Below are positions 32,385 through 42,267 of a stretch of DNA of 64,000 nucleotides, one piece after another. The stretch covers positions 1 to 64,000 of the forward strand of contig JBDUUL010000012.1 in assembly GCA_039938515.1 (NCBI GenBank), given 5' to 3'. This DNA comes from Nitrososphaera sp. GTDB lineage: Archaea > Thermoproteota > Nitrososphaeria > Nitrososphaerales > Nitrososphaeraceae. Each line of letters starts with the position of its first letter. Positions within the stretch are counted from its first letter, which is position 1. A program made the position numbers and the translations under genes. The notes beneath the pieces are model-generated. The model ran no database searches and was not told the DNA's origin. It worked only from the letters and a program-made list of their open reading frames with translations.

Positions 32385-33020
32385 ATGACAGCAAAGAGGA
32401 CGTTTCTCTTAGCAACCGCCTCATTGGCAGCAGTTTTTGTTGTTTCAATGATGGCAACACCGGCCTTAGCAGCAGGAACCTACGCGCAGCTCGTTGCGTT
32501 TGCGGTTCACAAATTCGGACCAGTCAATGGATATGGCATCCAAGCAGCGACTCCAATACCTAATTCGCCAGCGTCAATTTCGGAGCTTTCTTCATACGCT
32601 GTATTCGGTTACGGCTGGCTTGACCACCTGCCGTCGGCTACAAACCCGGCTACCGCAGTACTCGCTACGATCCATCCTGCATTTACCGATTCAACTTATG
32701 CAGCTGGCTCGCAATGGCACGCCCACACCGCGACTCTGGTCCTGGACAAGGTAGGAGAAATTTGTGTTGCGGCAATTGCAAGCCCAAGTTTCAAGCTGGG
32801 AATTGCAAATGACCTGATGGGCGAAACATTACCGTCGTCAACTGCAGGTGCAATAACCGCAGCAGGCGCAGCCGCATCATATGGCGTAGTCCTGGACGGG
32901 TCTAACAGCTGCAGCCCGATAGAGGTAGAGTTACAACAGCCCGATGGGAGCTTTGCGCCCTCAGCTCATACACTGGAGGTCGTCCCCATTTCTGCTACGA
33001 CAAACAATGTTTTGCCGTAG
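32385..33020 (+). CDS. Exported protein, unknown function
   Basis: A signal peptide (FLLATASLAAVFVVSMMATP, cut near ALAAG) precedes a ~180-residue mature protein rich in Ala, Ser, Thr and Gly with beta-type spacing (YAQLVAFAVHKFGPVNGYG). It has two Cys (about residues 126 and 170). No membrane anchor is visible, so it is released or held by other means. The strong promoter suggests high expression. I do not recognise a family. Confidence 0.75.
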   Translation: MTAKRTFLLATASLAAVFVVSMMATPALAAGTYAQLVAFAVHKFGPVNGYGIQAATPIPNSPASISELSSYAVFGYGWLDHLPSATNPATAVLATIHPAFTDSTYAAGSQWHAHTATLVLDKVGEICVAAIASPSFKLGIANDLMGETLPSSTAGAITAAGAAASYGVVLDGSNSCSPIEVELQQPDGSFAPSAHTLEVVPISATTNNVLP

Positions 33021-33030
33021 CCCTCTTTCC

Positions 33031-33036
33031 TTTTTT
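33031..33036 (+). terminator. Oligo-T terminator
   Basis: A TTTCCTTTTTT tract begins 6 nt after the stop codon of the secreted protein gene. Confidence 0.5.
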
Positions 33037-33224
33037 GCAAAACCCGCGTCGATGCAGGCGAAGCAGCTTCCTCTTCGAACCAGTTTTTCGGAGCTAGCGC
33101 CTATTAGAATTCTGAGCATTGTCCCTCGCCACAATGCCAAAAGGCTGTGGGGTGCGACTGCACTGAATGGCAAAGTACACAAACGGCTTTTATCTATTTC
33201 CGAGGTTCTGGCTCATGTTGGAAA

Positions 33225-33467
33225 ATGACCGACTTGAACACAAAATCAATGCCTGAGGGGATGGGATGGCGAGTTGGTGTCACTATACTTGGCTTTTTCG
33301 GCATGATTATTGCAGTCGTTCTGTGGCTTTTCTTCTTTGCGGCAAGCTATAACGTATACCAGAACATCGCCGTTCTTATTGCCATTGGCCTGTCGTTTAT
33401 CGCAACGATGGCTGCCACTTGGGCTTCGTGGGGATTAAGACAGGCCCAGAGGTGCGACCCTGCATGA
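33225..33467 (+). CDS. Small two-helix membrane protein
   Basis: An 80-residue protein beginning MTDLNTKSMPEGMGWRVGVT, with two membrane helices (about 15-40 and 45-66) and a short polar tail. The ATG at 33225 is chosen because a CTTTTATCT box lies ~30 nt upstream; the longer frame from 33147 has a Cys/Trp-rich, unlikely N-terminus. Function unknown. Such proteins are common in thaumarchaeal genomes. Confidence 0.6.
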   Translation: MTDLNTKSMPEGMGWRVGVTILGFFGMIIAVVLWLFFFAASYNVYQNIAVLIAIGLSFIATMAATWASWGLRQAQRCDPA

Positions 33468-33628
33468 CAAAAGACGAGAACAGGGTTTTAGGGCCCACAG
33501 TCATTGTAGCATACCCTTAATCGTCGTATCTGCCATATACTTGCCAGTTCCTTGGCAATTAGACCTCCATTCTATGGCAACGAGTTACAATCGGGAGGCT
33601 ACCACAAGATGAAGAATAGAACGTCTTT

Positions 33629-35830
33629 CTACTCTTTGTCTATGAACTCGTCGGGATTTGGCGGCTCTGGATTCAAGCCCTTTCTCTTTCTAATGTCCGC
33701 TATCAGGTTCCTGAATACCGACTGCGGGACCGGCTGCCAGGCTTTGAAGAATGTGTTCCACATTGCCTTGCCAGCAGTTCCTCCCCTCATGACCTCGGAA
33801 AGGTCGAAGGTCTCTGATGCCGGAACCTCTCCTTGAATGATGGCAATGATGCCCTTCTGCTCTACGTTAATGAGTTTGCCGCGCTTGCCTGAAAGAATCC
33901 CAGCCACGGTTCCTATCTGCTCCTGCGGACACTTGATTTCAATCCCGAGCACGGGCTCGAGCAGAACGGGGTCAGCTATCAGCATCGAACCAAGCATGGC
34001 TCTTCGCGTAGCTGGCATCAATTGCGCCAGCCCCCTGTGCGCCGGGTCCTCGTGCGGGACAAAGTGATGCAAGACAAATTTCACGCCCCTCACCTGTTCC
34101 TTTGCTATTGGGCCGTTGTGAATGACATCGTCAAAGCCAGATCTGATAGAGTCCATAGATTCCTGAAGGAACTGAACACCCTTGGTCTCGTCGATAAGCA
34201 TGTTGCCCGTTATATCTACGGCTGCAACGCTCCTTGCCTCATCCGCGCTCCAGCCCTTCTCCCTTAGCAGCTTGGCCATCTCCTTCTTGTCCATGTCTTC
34301 CTTTATCTTTCCAGTCCGAATCATATCCAGAATGTCGTCTGGAAGCGGCTCGATTCTAAGGAAGATCTTGTTGTGCTTGTTTGGAGACTTGCTCATGATA
34401 GGGCCAGCCTTGGCGCGAATTGTCTCCCTGTAGTTGATTAATGGCTGGGTGGTGGTGATCTCAAGTCCCGCTTCCTGCAGAAGCGACGTCGCGATTTCGA
34501 GGTGCAAGACTCCCATGCCGGCCATCAGGGTCTCCCCGCTCTCCTCGTTTATCTTGACAACAAGGTTCGGATCCTCAACGGTAATCCTGCGCAGCGCCTC
34601 AACGAGCTTTGGAAGGTCCTTCGGATGCTTCGGCTCAACGGCGATAGTGACCACCGGCTCTGAAACATACTTGATTGACTCGAATGCCTGTGTTCCCTTG
34701 ACGGTCGAGACTGTCTCACCGGCTACGGCATAATCCAGACCCAGCAGCGCGGGAATGTTACCAGCAGAAAGGACGCTTACTACCTCGCGCGTGTTGCCCA
34801 TGTAGATGTTGACGGACTGTACCTTGCCCGTCCTCTTGGCATCTATCAGTTGAACCTCGTCTCCGTCCTTGATGGTGCCGGAGAAAAGCCTGCCTGTAGC
34901 GACCCTTCCAGCCTGAGGGTCAACATTGATGGTGGTGACCATCATCAGGACCGGACCCTTTTCGTCGCAGGCAAGAAGCGACTTGCCGATATCCGAGTTC
35001 AAGTCACCGGGCCATATCTTGGGAATCCTGTACTTCTGTGCTACGTGCGGGGGCGGGTGGTGTTCCACAACCATTCCGAGAACCGCGTCGTGCAACGGGG
35101 ACCTCTCGGAGAGCCCCTTGACGACCTTGGGGTCGTCGCTCGTGTAGGCCTCATATACGTCCTTGAAGCCGACGCCCTTCTTTTGCGCCATCTTGAAGTT
35201 AAAGCCCCACCTATCTTTCGCGGATCCAAAGGCGACGCTGTTTCCCTGGATGCTTACCTTCCACTTCTCCTTGAGCTCAGGTTCTGCATACAAGTCCACG
35301 AGCCTGTTAAAGTCGGAAATGATATTGGAAAGCCACTTTTGCATGCCCTGAGGGTCAAGTCTCAGCTCCTTGACGAGCCTGTCTATCTTGTTGATGTACA
35401 AGACCGGTCGGACGCGCTCTTCAAGCGCCTGGCGCGTCACCGTTTCGGTCTGGGTCATAATGCCCTCGACAGAGTCCGAGACAACGACCACACCGTCAAT
35501 CGCGCGCAGTGCTCGGGTGACCCTGCCTGTAAAGTCAATGTGGCCAGGAGTGTCGATCATGTTGATGACGTACTCCTTACCTTCGGTCTCGTAAAACAGC
35601 GTGACGTTTGCCCCCCTGATTGTCATCTGCCTGTTCTGTTCAAGTTTCATAGAGTCAAGAGCAAGCGCCTGTCCGGCAACCGAGGGTGAAATGATGCCCG
35701 ACGCAGCCAAGAGGCTGTCACTCATGGTAGTCTTGCCGTGGTCCACGTGAGCGATTACGCCGAAGTTACGGATCTGATCCTTGTTACCGATAATTCTCAG
35801 GATATCCTGAGTCGACTTGAACTTTGGCAT
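33629..35830 (-). CDS. fusA: Translation elongation factor aEF-2
   Basis: The GTPase motifs are FGVIAHVDHGKTTMSD (G1), D-T-P-G-H (G3) and N-K-I-D (G4). Domain IV carries the HEDPAHRGLAQLMPATRRA loop whose His is converted to diphthamide. It moves tRNAs and mRNA on the ribosome. The ATG at 35830 gives MPKFKSTQDILRIIGNKDQI, the usual archaeal N-terminus; an upstream in-frame start is unneeded. The diphthamide enzyme Dph6 is encoded at 50834 in this window. Confidence 0.97.
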   Translation of the reverse strand: MPKFKSTQDILRIIGNKDQIRNFGVIAHVDHGKTTMSDSLLAASGIISPSVAGQALALDSMKLEQNRQMTIRGANVTLFYETEGKEYVINMIDTPGHIDFTGRVTRALRAIDGVVVVSDSVEGIMTQTETVTRQALEERVRPVLYINKIDRLVKELRLDPQGMQKWLSNIISDFNRLVDLYAEPELKEKWKVSIQGNSVAFGSAKDRWGFNFKMAQKKGVGFKDVYEAYTSDDPKVVKGLSERSPLHDAVLGMVVEHHPPPHVAQKYRIPKIWPGDLNSDIGKSLLACDEKGPVLMMVTTINVDPQAGRVATGRLFSGTIKDGDEVQLIDAKRTGKVQSVNIYMGNTREVVSVLSAGNIPALLGLDYAVAGETVSTVKGTQAFESIKYVSEPVVTIAVEPKHPKDLPKLVEALRRITVEDPNLVVKINEESGETLMAGMGVLHLEIATSLLQEAGLEITTTQPLINYRETIRAKAGPIMSKSPNKHNKIFLRIEPLPDDILDMIRTGKIKEDMDKKEMAKLLREKGWSADEARSVAAVDITGNMLIDETKGVQFLQESMDSIRSGFDDVIHNGPIAKEQVRGVKFVLHHFVPHEDPAHRGLAQLMPATRRAMLGSMLIADPVLLEPVLGIEIKCPQEQIGTVAGILSGKRGKLINVEQKGIIAIIQGEVPASETFDLSEVMRGGTAGKAMWNTFFKAWQPVPQSVFRNLIADIRKRKGLNPEPPNPDEFIDKE

Positions 35831-35966
35831 GAGGGGTGTTTGAAAAAACTTTTGCGCAGGTCTATTAAATGTTCGGTTGGGAGGGCTGTGCCTCACGCGG
35901 CCCTTCAGAGCTAATTAAATTACAATTTATAATGTATCCAAGAGCAAGTTAGGAGGCCGGATTGCA

Positions 35967-36800
35967 ATGAAGAAGATACGCCTTGGGCACACGCCGGACG
36001 CCGACGACGCGTTCATGTTCTACGGACTTGCATCGGGCAAGATTGCATCAGAGTTTGAAATTGAACATTTCATTGAAGACATAGAGTCGTTGAACAAGCG
36101 TGCGATAAACCACGAGCTTGACGTAACAGCAGTATCTGCCCATGCGTACGCGTATCTCCACGACTATGTGATACTTCGCAGCGGCAGCAGCTTTGGTATC
36201 GATTACGGCCCGATTGTGATTGCTCCCAAGGAATCGGGAATCACAAAGGATAACCTGAGCAAAAAGACGATTGCCATTCCAGGAAGAATGACTTCTGCAA
36301 ACCTTCTTCTGCAGCTTGCAATCGGCAGATTCGCCGGAAAAGAGGTGTCCTTTGAAAAGATTCCTGACTCCGTAAGGGCGGGCACGGTCGACGCGGGTTT
36401 GATAATTCACGAGGCGCAGATTACCTATGACAAGAACGAGTTCGACGCCGTGCTTGACTTGGGAAAGTGGTGGTCGAATGAGACTCAGTCGTTGCCTGTT
36501 CCGCTTGGAATTAACGTAGCAAGCACCAGGACCATGACTGACGAAGAGATACAAGCGTTCAGTACCCTTTTTGCACAGTCGATTGATTTTGGCCTAAAAA
36601 ACATCGATGCTGCAGTCGACTACGCAATGAAGTACGGCAGGAACCAGCCGAGAGAGACTATTCGCCGTTTTGTAAAAATGTACGTCAACGACTTTACAAC
36701 GGACATGGGGCCGGATGGCCGAAAATCTGTCGGCACTTTCTTTGACATGGCCTATCGACGCGGGCTCCTGGAGCGGCTGCCTGCAGTAAAGGTCGTCTAG
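35967..36800 (+). CDS. mqnD: 1,4-dihydroxy-6-naphthoate synthase MqnD (futalosine menaquinone pathway)
   Basis: The sequence starts IRLGHTPDADDAFMFYGL and has DIESLNKRAINHELDVTAVS and GPIVIAP, the MqnA/MqnD fold; the LNKRA and DVTAVSAHAY patterns favour MqnD. It makes 1,4-dihydroxy-6-naphthoate, the last ring-forming product of the futalosine route to menaquinone. A TTTATAATG box and a GGAGG site precede the ATG. mqnE, mqnC and a UbiD-family gene lie next to it, supporting the pathway; mqnB and mqnA are not in the window. Confidence 0.88.
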   Translation: MKKIRLGHTPDADDAFMFYGLASGKIASEFEIEHFIEDIESLNKRAINHELDVTAVSAHAYAYLHDYVILRSGSSFGIDYGPIVIAPKESGITKDNLSKKTIAIPGRMTSANLLLQLAIGRFAGKEVSFEKIPDSVRAGTVDAGLIIHEAQITYDKNEFDAVLDLGKWWSNETQSLPVPLGINVASTRTMTDEEIQAFSTLFAQSIDFGLKNIDAAVDYAMKYGRNQPRETIRRFVKMYVNDFTTDMGPDGRKSVGTFFDMAYRRGLLERLPAVKVV

Positions 36801-36819
36801 CTAAAGCCGACGCTGACTG

Positions 36820-37950
36820 CTAGTCGTATCTTTTCAAGATATTAAAGTAAGTGTCTCGCTGCGCGGGCTCTCGCTTGATTTCCTTTATCATGTTCGCAAG
36901 TTCCTGAATCGAGGTGCCGGCAGACTTGCCCGCGGCTTTGAAGATTTCCTCTGAAAACGCCGTCCCGACGAGATCGTTTCCGCCGTACGACAGAGCCACT
37001 TGGGCGATTTTCTTTCCTAACGCAACCCAGTAAACGGAAAGGTTGCGCAGGCTCCTGCCGAGGAGGAGTCTAGAGACCGCAAGCACGCGCAGGTCGTATG
37101 GCGCAGGACTTTCGGATTTGATTATTCCCTTTTGCTCAAGTTCGGTATTCTCGAGACTGAATTTCAGCGGAATAAACGTGGTAAAACCGCCTGTCTTCTT
37201 TTGGAGCTCGCGGATCCTGATAACGTGGTCTACGATGTGCTCGGGTTTTTCTACATGACCAAAAAGCATGGTGCAGTTGCTTTTCAGGCCGACCTCATGC
37301 GCCTGCTTGGCCGTGTCAAGCCACTCCTCGCCGGAGCACTTGCCAACCACTATCTGCTTTCTTGCCTCCGGATGAAAGATTTCGGCGCCTCCGCCTGGAA
37401 GTGCATCGAGCCCCGCCGCCTTGAGCCGGAGAAGCACTTCCTTGACTGAATTGTGGGTAAGCCTGGCGATAAAGAAAATTTCTGCAGGGGTGAGCGCCTT
37501 TATTTTGACCTGCGGATAATCTACCTTGATGGCCCTGATCATGTTCTCATAATAGTCCAGGCCCAGCTTTGGGTGAAACCCGCCTACAATATGCAGCTCT
37601 GTTGCTCCCATCTGCTCAACGGCGATTTTTGCCCGCGCCACAATCTGCTGGGTGTCCAAGGTATAGGCGTCAGACTCGCCACCCTTTCGATAAAATGCGC
37701 AGAGGGGGCAACTGGCAGCACACACGTTAGTGTAATTGAGATAATACGATGCAACAAATGTAACGACGCTGCCGCACAGCTCTTTTCTAAGGCTATCAGC
37801 CGCGGCGGCAAGGAGGAAAAGGCTCTCCTCATTCATTAGCTGCACCCCGTCGCTATGATTCAGCTCCTCGCCGGCAAGCGCTTTCTCAAGCGCCGGCGTT
37901 CCAGCGGATAGGTTGCTGTCATTCTGGCGGCTTGCCTGCAATGAGAACAT
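36820..37950 (-). CDS. mqnE: Aminofutalosine synthase MqnE (radical SAM)
   Basis: The radical-SAM cluster motif is CAASCPLC (C-x3-C-x2-C), preceded by LNYTNVC. The ATELHIVGGFHP motif is that of MqnE, compared with IQGGHNP in MqnC. It joins SAM-derived adenosyl radical chemistry to the enolpyruvyl benzoate intermediate. The ATG at 37950 follows a TTATAATG box by ~24 nt (leaderless), so the longer frame from 38094 is rejected. It converges with mqnD 19 nt away and is divergent from mqnC. Confidence 0.92.
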   Translation of the reverse strand: MFSLQASRQNDSNLSAGTPALEKALAGEELNHSDGVQLMNEESLFLLAAAADSLRKELCGSVVTFVASYYLNYTNVCAASCPLCAFYRKGGESDAYTLDTQQIVARAKIAVEQMGATELHIVGGFHPKLGLDYYENMIRAIKVDYPQVKIKALTPAEIFFIARLTHNSVKEVLLRLKAAGLDALPGGGAEIFHPEARKQIVVGKCSGEEWLDTAKQAHEVGLKSNCTMLFGHVEKPEHIVDHVIRIRELQKKTGGFTTFIPLKFSLENTELEQKGIIKSESPAPYDLRVLAVSRLLLGRSLRNLSVYWVALGKKIAQVALSYGGNDLVGTAFSEEIFKAAGKSAGTSIQELANMIKEIKREPAQRDTYFNILKRYD

Positions 37951-38100
37951 TTGCCACTTTACGTCATTATAAATCAAGTCTTTGCTTGCTCGGAAATCGG
38001 CGCGCTCTGGTTTGTGCCAAACCGTCAAAGGATTAAATATAAACGTGAAGCCGTCGTTTCTGATACCTGTTTGCCCTATAGCAAGACTGTCCAAGCTCTG

Positions 38101-39198
38101 ATGAGCAGATCTGATGTTGGTGACCTTTTGGATGGCGTCCTGTCGGGCCGCCGGCTAGGGCTTGATGACTGCATCAGGCTAATAAAGTCGGACGACCCTT
38201 ACTCGATTGGTCTTGTCGCCGGAGCGCTCCGCGAGAGGCAATTTGGAAACACTGTCACCTTCGTAAACAACATCATCCTCAATTACACGAATGTCTGCGT
38301 CACTTATTGCAAATTCTGCGCCTTCTACAGGCCGCCGGGGCACCAGGAAACTTATACGGTGCCTGTCGAGGAAATCGTACGCAGAGTCGCGACATCGCGG
38401 GAAGCGTTTGGCATTACACAGGTGCTTATACAGGGAGGCCACAATCCTGGCCTGAAAATAGAATACTTTGAAGAGGCTTTCAGGGCCATACACGAAAAAT
38501 GCCCCGGAATGGGCGTGCACGGTCTGTCTGCTTCGGAGGTCGACATGATTGCTCGGGTAGAGCGCAGCAGCACAAAGGAGGTGCTCGCGAGGCTCAAAGC
38601 GGCCGGCCTGGATTCGCTCCCGGGCGCGGGGGCAGAGATCCTCGAAGACTCGGTGAAGGCTCAGATAAGCCCGCTCAAAATAAAGAGCAGCGAGTGGCTG
38701 AGAATAATGGAAGAAGCCCACGAACTTGGGCTCAAGTCTTCTGCCACAATGATGTACGGCACTGTCGAAACCGAGGAAGATAGGGCCCGCCACATCATGA
38801 AAATAGCCGCGCTTCAGGAAAAGACCGGGGGCTTTATGGCGTTTATCCCATGGAGCTTTGAGCCGAACAAGACCGAGATGCAGGAGGAAGGCTTGGTCAG
38901 GTATCCCTCGGGGGGCCTGCAGCTGCTCAAAATGATCGCAGTCTCGCGCATAATGTATTATGGGTTGATTGACCACCTCCAGTCGTCGTGGCTTACAAAT
39001 GGAGTCGGAATGGCGCAGCTTGCGTTAAACTACGGGGCAGACGACTTTGGGGGCACGCTAATCGGGGAGGAAGTGGTAAGCGCGACAGGCGCTCGCTCAA
39101 CCGAGCTCACGTCAGAGAGGATAATCGCTGCCGTCAAGCAGGCAGGCTTTAGGGTTGCAGAGCGCGACAATGCGTACAATATCATAAAGTACTGCTAG
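38101..39198 (+). CDS. mqnC: Dehypoxanthine futalosine cyclase MqnC (radical SAM)
   Basis: The cluster motif CVTYCKFC and ITQVLIQGGHNPGLKIEYFE match MqnC. The enzyme cyclises dehypoxanthine futalosine into the naphthoate precursor. The ATG at 38101 is ~25 nt after a CCTATAG box; a TTG at 38071 is an alternative. It shares high similarity with mqnE, as expected for paralogues of one family, and is divergently transcribed from it. The C-terminus reads NAYNIIKYC. The frame runs on without interruption. Confidence 0.92.
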   Translation: MSRSDVGDLLDGVLSGRRLGLDDCIRLIKSDDPYSIGLVAGALRERQFGNTVTFVNNIILNYTNVCVTYCKFCAFYRPPGHQETYTVPVEEIVRRVATSREAFGITQVLIQGGHNPGLKIEYFEEAFRAIHEKCPGMGVHGLSASEVDMIARVERSSTKEVLARLKAAGLDSLPGAGAEILEDSVKAQISPLKIKSSEWLRIMEEAHELGLKSSATMMYGTVETEEDRARHIMKIAALQEKTGGFMAFIPWSFEPNKTEMQEEGLVRYPSGGLQLLKMIAVSRIMYYGLIDHLQSSWLTNGVGMAQLALNYGADDFGGTLIGEEVVSATGARSTELTSERIIAAVKQAGFRVAERDNAYNIIKYC

Positions 39199-39203
39199 CA
39201 GGC

Positions 39204-40067
39204 TCAAACCTGCCTGCCAAGGGGGTGCACGTGCGCCAGCACCGTCTCTAGGTTTTCATTTGAACAATATTGACATGGGCCATTGGGAAGGTAGACGAAA
39301 ACAAACCCATCAACATAGCCCGAGCTCATGTCAACCGCCTTGATTATGTCCTGTGGATCTGTGAACCGAAACGACATCTGGACAAAAACCTCGATATTGG
39401 GGTTCTCGGCTCGCGCAAACTCTGTTACCTTCTTGACGTCTCCCGCAAAAAGTGTGAAGTTCGCCCGGTCGGCAAGTTCGCGCTGGAACTGCATGTTAAG
39501 ATAATCGACTTTCCTCCAGTCGATGCTCTGGTAATTGTCAATAAGGTATGTCCTGTCGGGAGTAACGCCAAACTTGAGACCCGCCCCGTGCACAGCGTCT
39601 GCAGCCTTGCTAACCGAACCCGCAATGTCCTGCTGCTCCTGCTCGGGCGTCTGAGGCCAGTGCTCCGGGTCGTATACAATGTAGTCAAGCCTGATCCCGC
39701 GTGATCGGGCGTCGCTCGTAGCTGTCGCGATCCCATCAATCGAAGGTGTCGGCGCAATCTTCTTTGCTGATGGTATGTCGCGAGCAAGAGGCGAGCCAGG
39801 GCCAATCACATCGTCGCCAGGCCCAACGTATTTTTCAATCAGGCCTATCGTCGCCGCATCGCGGGTGGAGGTAAACACGCTGAGTACCTTGCCACTTGGG
39901 CCTGCGGATGCCGAGCTGTTGCCGTTCTCCGGGGGATTCCTCTGGCCGTCCTGCAAAGCAGGATTTGGCGGGCCGTAAGGTCTGGCCAAATACACCGCGG
40001 CGATTGAAGCGCCAGCGACAGCAATGGCAGCGGCAGCCGCAATGATTATGACGAAAGTTATGCGCAC
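39204..40067 (-). CDS. Exported or membrane-anchored TIM-barrel-like protein, unknown function
   Basis: An N-terminal membrane/signal segment (about residues 3-29, Ala- and Val-rich, no lipoprotein Cys) is followed by a Pro/Asn/Ser-rich linker and a globular domain from ~60 that reads like a beta/alpha barrel (RLDYIVYDPEHWP, GLKFGVTPDRTYLI, VDYLNMQFQREL, IEVFVQMSFRF, VDGFVFVYLPNG). A CQYCSNENLE motif is near the end. The barrel suggests glycosidase-like activity on the outside, but no catalytic pair is proven. The start codon is GTG. Confidence 0.6.
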   Translation of the reverse strand: MRITFVIIIAAAAAIAVAGASIAAVYLARPYGPPNPALQDGQRNPPENGNSSASAGPSGKVLSVFTSTRDAATIGLIEKYVGPGDDVIGPGSPLARDIPSAKKIAPTPSIDGIATATSDARSRGIRLDYIVYDPEHWPQTPEQEQQDIAGSVSKAADAVHGAGLKFGVTPDRTYLIDNYQSIDWRKVDYLNMQFQRELADRANFTLFAGDVKKVTEFARAENPNIEVFVQMSFRFTDPQDIIKAVDMSSGYVDGFVFVYLPNGPCQYCSNENLETVLAHVHPLGRQV

Positions 40068-40157
40068 AACAGCGCTAGCGGCATTGCCAAACTATTATCA
40101 TTTGCGTCCGGAGATTGTCAAAACAAAGGACTAATCACTTATCATGAACATTGCTGG

Positions 40158-41615
40158 CTATGCCATGCCATCAAAATAATCCTTCCACCTGGTGTCGACA
40201 AGCTGCCTGGTTTCCTCGTCGACAACTGCAAGCTTTTGAATTTCTCTGTGGTAGCCCTCCTCGCGCCATTTCGTCGTTGCATCAATGCCCAGTTTTGAGC
40301 CGAGGTTGACCAAGGGCGACGCGGGATCGAGAGTGTCGGTGGGAGTGTTGTTTATGATTACTGTATCGCGGGCTGGGTCTGCTCGCGTGGTCACTGCCCA
40401 TATTACGTCGTTCATGTCGTGGATGTCAATCTCGCTGTCTACTACAACAAACATTTTTGTCAGGGACAACTGCCCCATTCCCCACAATCCCATCATCACC
40501 TTCTTTGCCTGGCCGGGATACTGTTTCTTTATCGAGATTACTGCAAGCCCCTGAAACCAGCCTGCCGCCGGCATGGCAAAGTCAATAACCTCCGGATGAA
40601 ACATCTGTATGAGGGGAAGGAATGCGCGCTCGATGACCTTGCCAATATAGGCGTCCTCGAGCACCGGTTTGCCAACGACCGTAGTGAGGTAGACCGGGTT
40701 CCTTCGCCTACTAATTGCCGTCAGCGTAAATGTCGGATATGGCTCGGCCGGGGTATAGTACCCAGTGTGGTCTCCAAACGGGCCTTCCATCCGCAGGTCG
40801 TTTGGATCGACATAGCCCTCAAGCACAATCTCGGCGTTTGCCGGGACTTCCAGGTCCACGGTCTTGCATTTTACCAGCTTTACTCCGCGTTTTCTTGTGA
40901 TGCCGGAGAACAGGTACTTGTCCATGCCCTCAGGCACGGGGGCTACAGCGCTGAACACAGTTGAAGGATCCGCACCAATGACGATCGCAGCCTCTATCTT
41001 GCGGTTCTGCTCCTTGAGCATCCTGAAATGCTGGGCGCCGCGCTTGTGCGTCTGCCAGTGCATTATCGCATGCCGGCTGTCGACCAGCTGCACCCTGTAG
41101 ACTCCAAGGTTCCTGACCTCCGTCTCAGGGTGCTTTGTCACGGTGAGCCCAAAGGTGATAAACTTGCCCGCGTCGCCGGCAAAAGACTTTAGCACCGGCA
41201 GCGAGTCGAACGAGGCCGCCTCGGTTTCATAGACCTCGTGCACGGGTCCGTCGTCAGCATACTTGGGCCCGTACTCGCCGATTTCCTGAAGCTTGGGAAG
41301 CATCTTGAGCTTACTTAACATCCCTGCAGGAACCTTCATCTTTGTCAAATCGGAAATCCTTTTTCCGATTTCCGTAAAATCGTCGGTTTCCAAGGCAATT
41401 GACAACCGCTTCATAGTTCCAAACGCATTGCCCAGAATTTGCATCTCGCTCCCCCGAACGTTCTCAAAGAGCACTGCCGGGCCGTCGCCCCGGTACATCA
41501 GCCTGCGCATTATCTCGGCGACTTCGAGGTCTGGATTAACCTGCATCTTGACCCTTCTGAGCTCTCCTGCATTTTCAAGCGCGTCAATGTACTCGCCGAG
41601 GCTTTCAAAGGGCAT
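40158..41615 (-). CDS. UbiD-family decarboxylase
   Basis: The sequence is UbiD-like throughout: YIDALENAGELRRVKMQVNP at the start, GLTVTKHPETEVRNLGVYR, and RMEGPFGDHTGYYTPAEPYP carrying the catalytic Glu. The prenylated-FMN enzyme decarboxylates aromatic acids. Its neighbourhood (mqnD, mqnE, mqnC) suggests the decarboxylation step of menaquinone synthesis after prenylation (MqnL-type). No UbiX partner is seen in the window. The ATG at 41615 lies ~28 nt after an ATATTATATTG box; the longer frame starts with GTG. Confidence 0.9.
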   Translation of the reverse strand: MPFESLGEYIDALENAGELRRVKMQVNPDLEVAEIMRRLMYRGDGPAVLFENVRGSEMQILGNAFGTMKRLSIALETDDFTEIGKRISDLTKMKVPAGMLSKLKMLPKLQEIGEYGPKYADDGPVHEVYETEAASFDSLPVLKSFAGDAGKFITFGLTVTKHPETEVRNLGVYRVQLVDSRHAIMHWQTHKRGAQHFRMLKEQNRKIEAAIVIGADPSTVFSAVAPVPEGMDKYLFSGITRKRGVKLVKCKTVDLEVPANAEIVLEGYVDPNDLRMEGPFGDHTGYYTPAEPYPTFTLTAISRRRNPVYLTTVVGKPVLEDAYIGKVIERAFLPLIQMFHPEVIDFAMPAAGWFQGLAVISIKKQYPGQAKKVMMGLWGMGQLSLTKMFVVVDSEIDIHDMNDVIWAVTTRADPARDTVIINNTPTDTLDPASPLVNLGSKLGIDATTKWREEGYHREIQKLAVVDEETRQLVDTRWKDYFDGMA

Positions 41616-41778
41616 CTCTATTCTTGCTTGCAGCAAAGGATGCACAATATAATATCTTGCTGTTTGAGGTTTTGCACCGCCGTCAATTGCAAGAACCGCG
41701 CACGCTCCTTTCTCTTCAATGAAAGCCAGCAGTGTCGCGGGGGAAAAAGCATATCTACAGCTCCCTCAAGCCTAACTC

Positions 41779-42267
41779 GTGTCAAGAAAGAAATCCGGCA
41801 CAAAGACCTCCAAGACTCTATACGACCTGCTGATTAAAGCCAAAGTTTCACTAACATCAATTGAGGATGTAGGGTCTGATTCGGTCGAAATCAAGAACCA
41901 CGTCAGAGGAAAAGTCTCGGGCAGGTATTATTCCGGTGCACACATCGACACAACTGAGGGAACAATGATGATGGATGGCTCGATGCAGTTTAACGTTAAA
42001 TTCATCCACTTCACATCAAAGGGAGAAATGGTCGTCGGACAGGGCGCAGCTTCGCAAGATCCTGTGGACCGTAGTGGCAAGGCCATGTTCTCAGGCGAGG
42101 CCACAACCTGGACGCGATCGACCAGGCTTTCGAGTTTAAACGGCGCTCGATGGCAGTTCGACGGCACATACAACTCATCCGGAGAATCAATCGAGGCCAG
42201 GTGCACTCTGGTCGAGAAGGGCCGGCCGCAAGGAACTGAAGACGAGAGCTCGTCACAAAGCTCCTGA
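41779..42267 (+). CDS. Soluble beta-rich protein, unknown function
   Basis: A 162-residue protein with a basic N-terminus (SRKKSGTKTSKTLYDLLIKA), a central beta series (GKVSGRYYSGAHIDTTEGTM, then MQFNVKFIHFTSKGEMVVGQ) and a Ser/Glu tail. The pattern of alternating strands suggests a lipocalin-like or beta-barrel fold, which is guesswork. The start is GTG, ~27 nt after a CATATCTAC box. It is divergent from the UbiD gene. No family recognised. Confidence 0.65.
   Translation: MSRKKSGTKTSKTLYDLLIKAKVSLTSIEDVGSDSVEIKNHVRGKVSGRYYSGAHIDTTEGTMMMDGSMQFNVKFIHFTSKGEMVVGQGAASQDPVDRSGKAMFSGEATTWTRSTRLSSLNGARWQFDGTYNSSGESIEARCTLVEKGRPQGTEDESSSQSS

Noticed and set aside
34850-35689. Long plus-strand frame opposite aEF-2
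   Set aside because: It is an antisense shadow of a highly conserved gene with strong codon bias.
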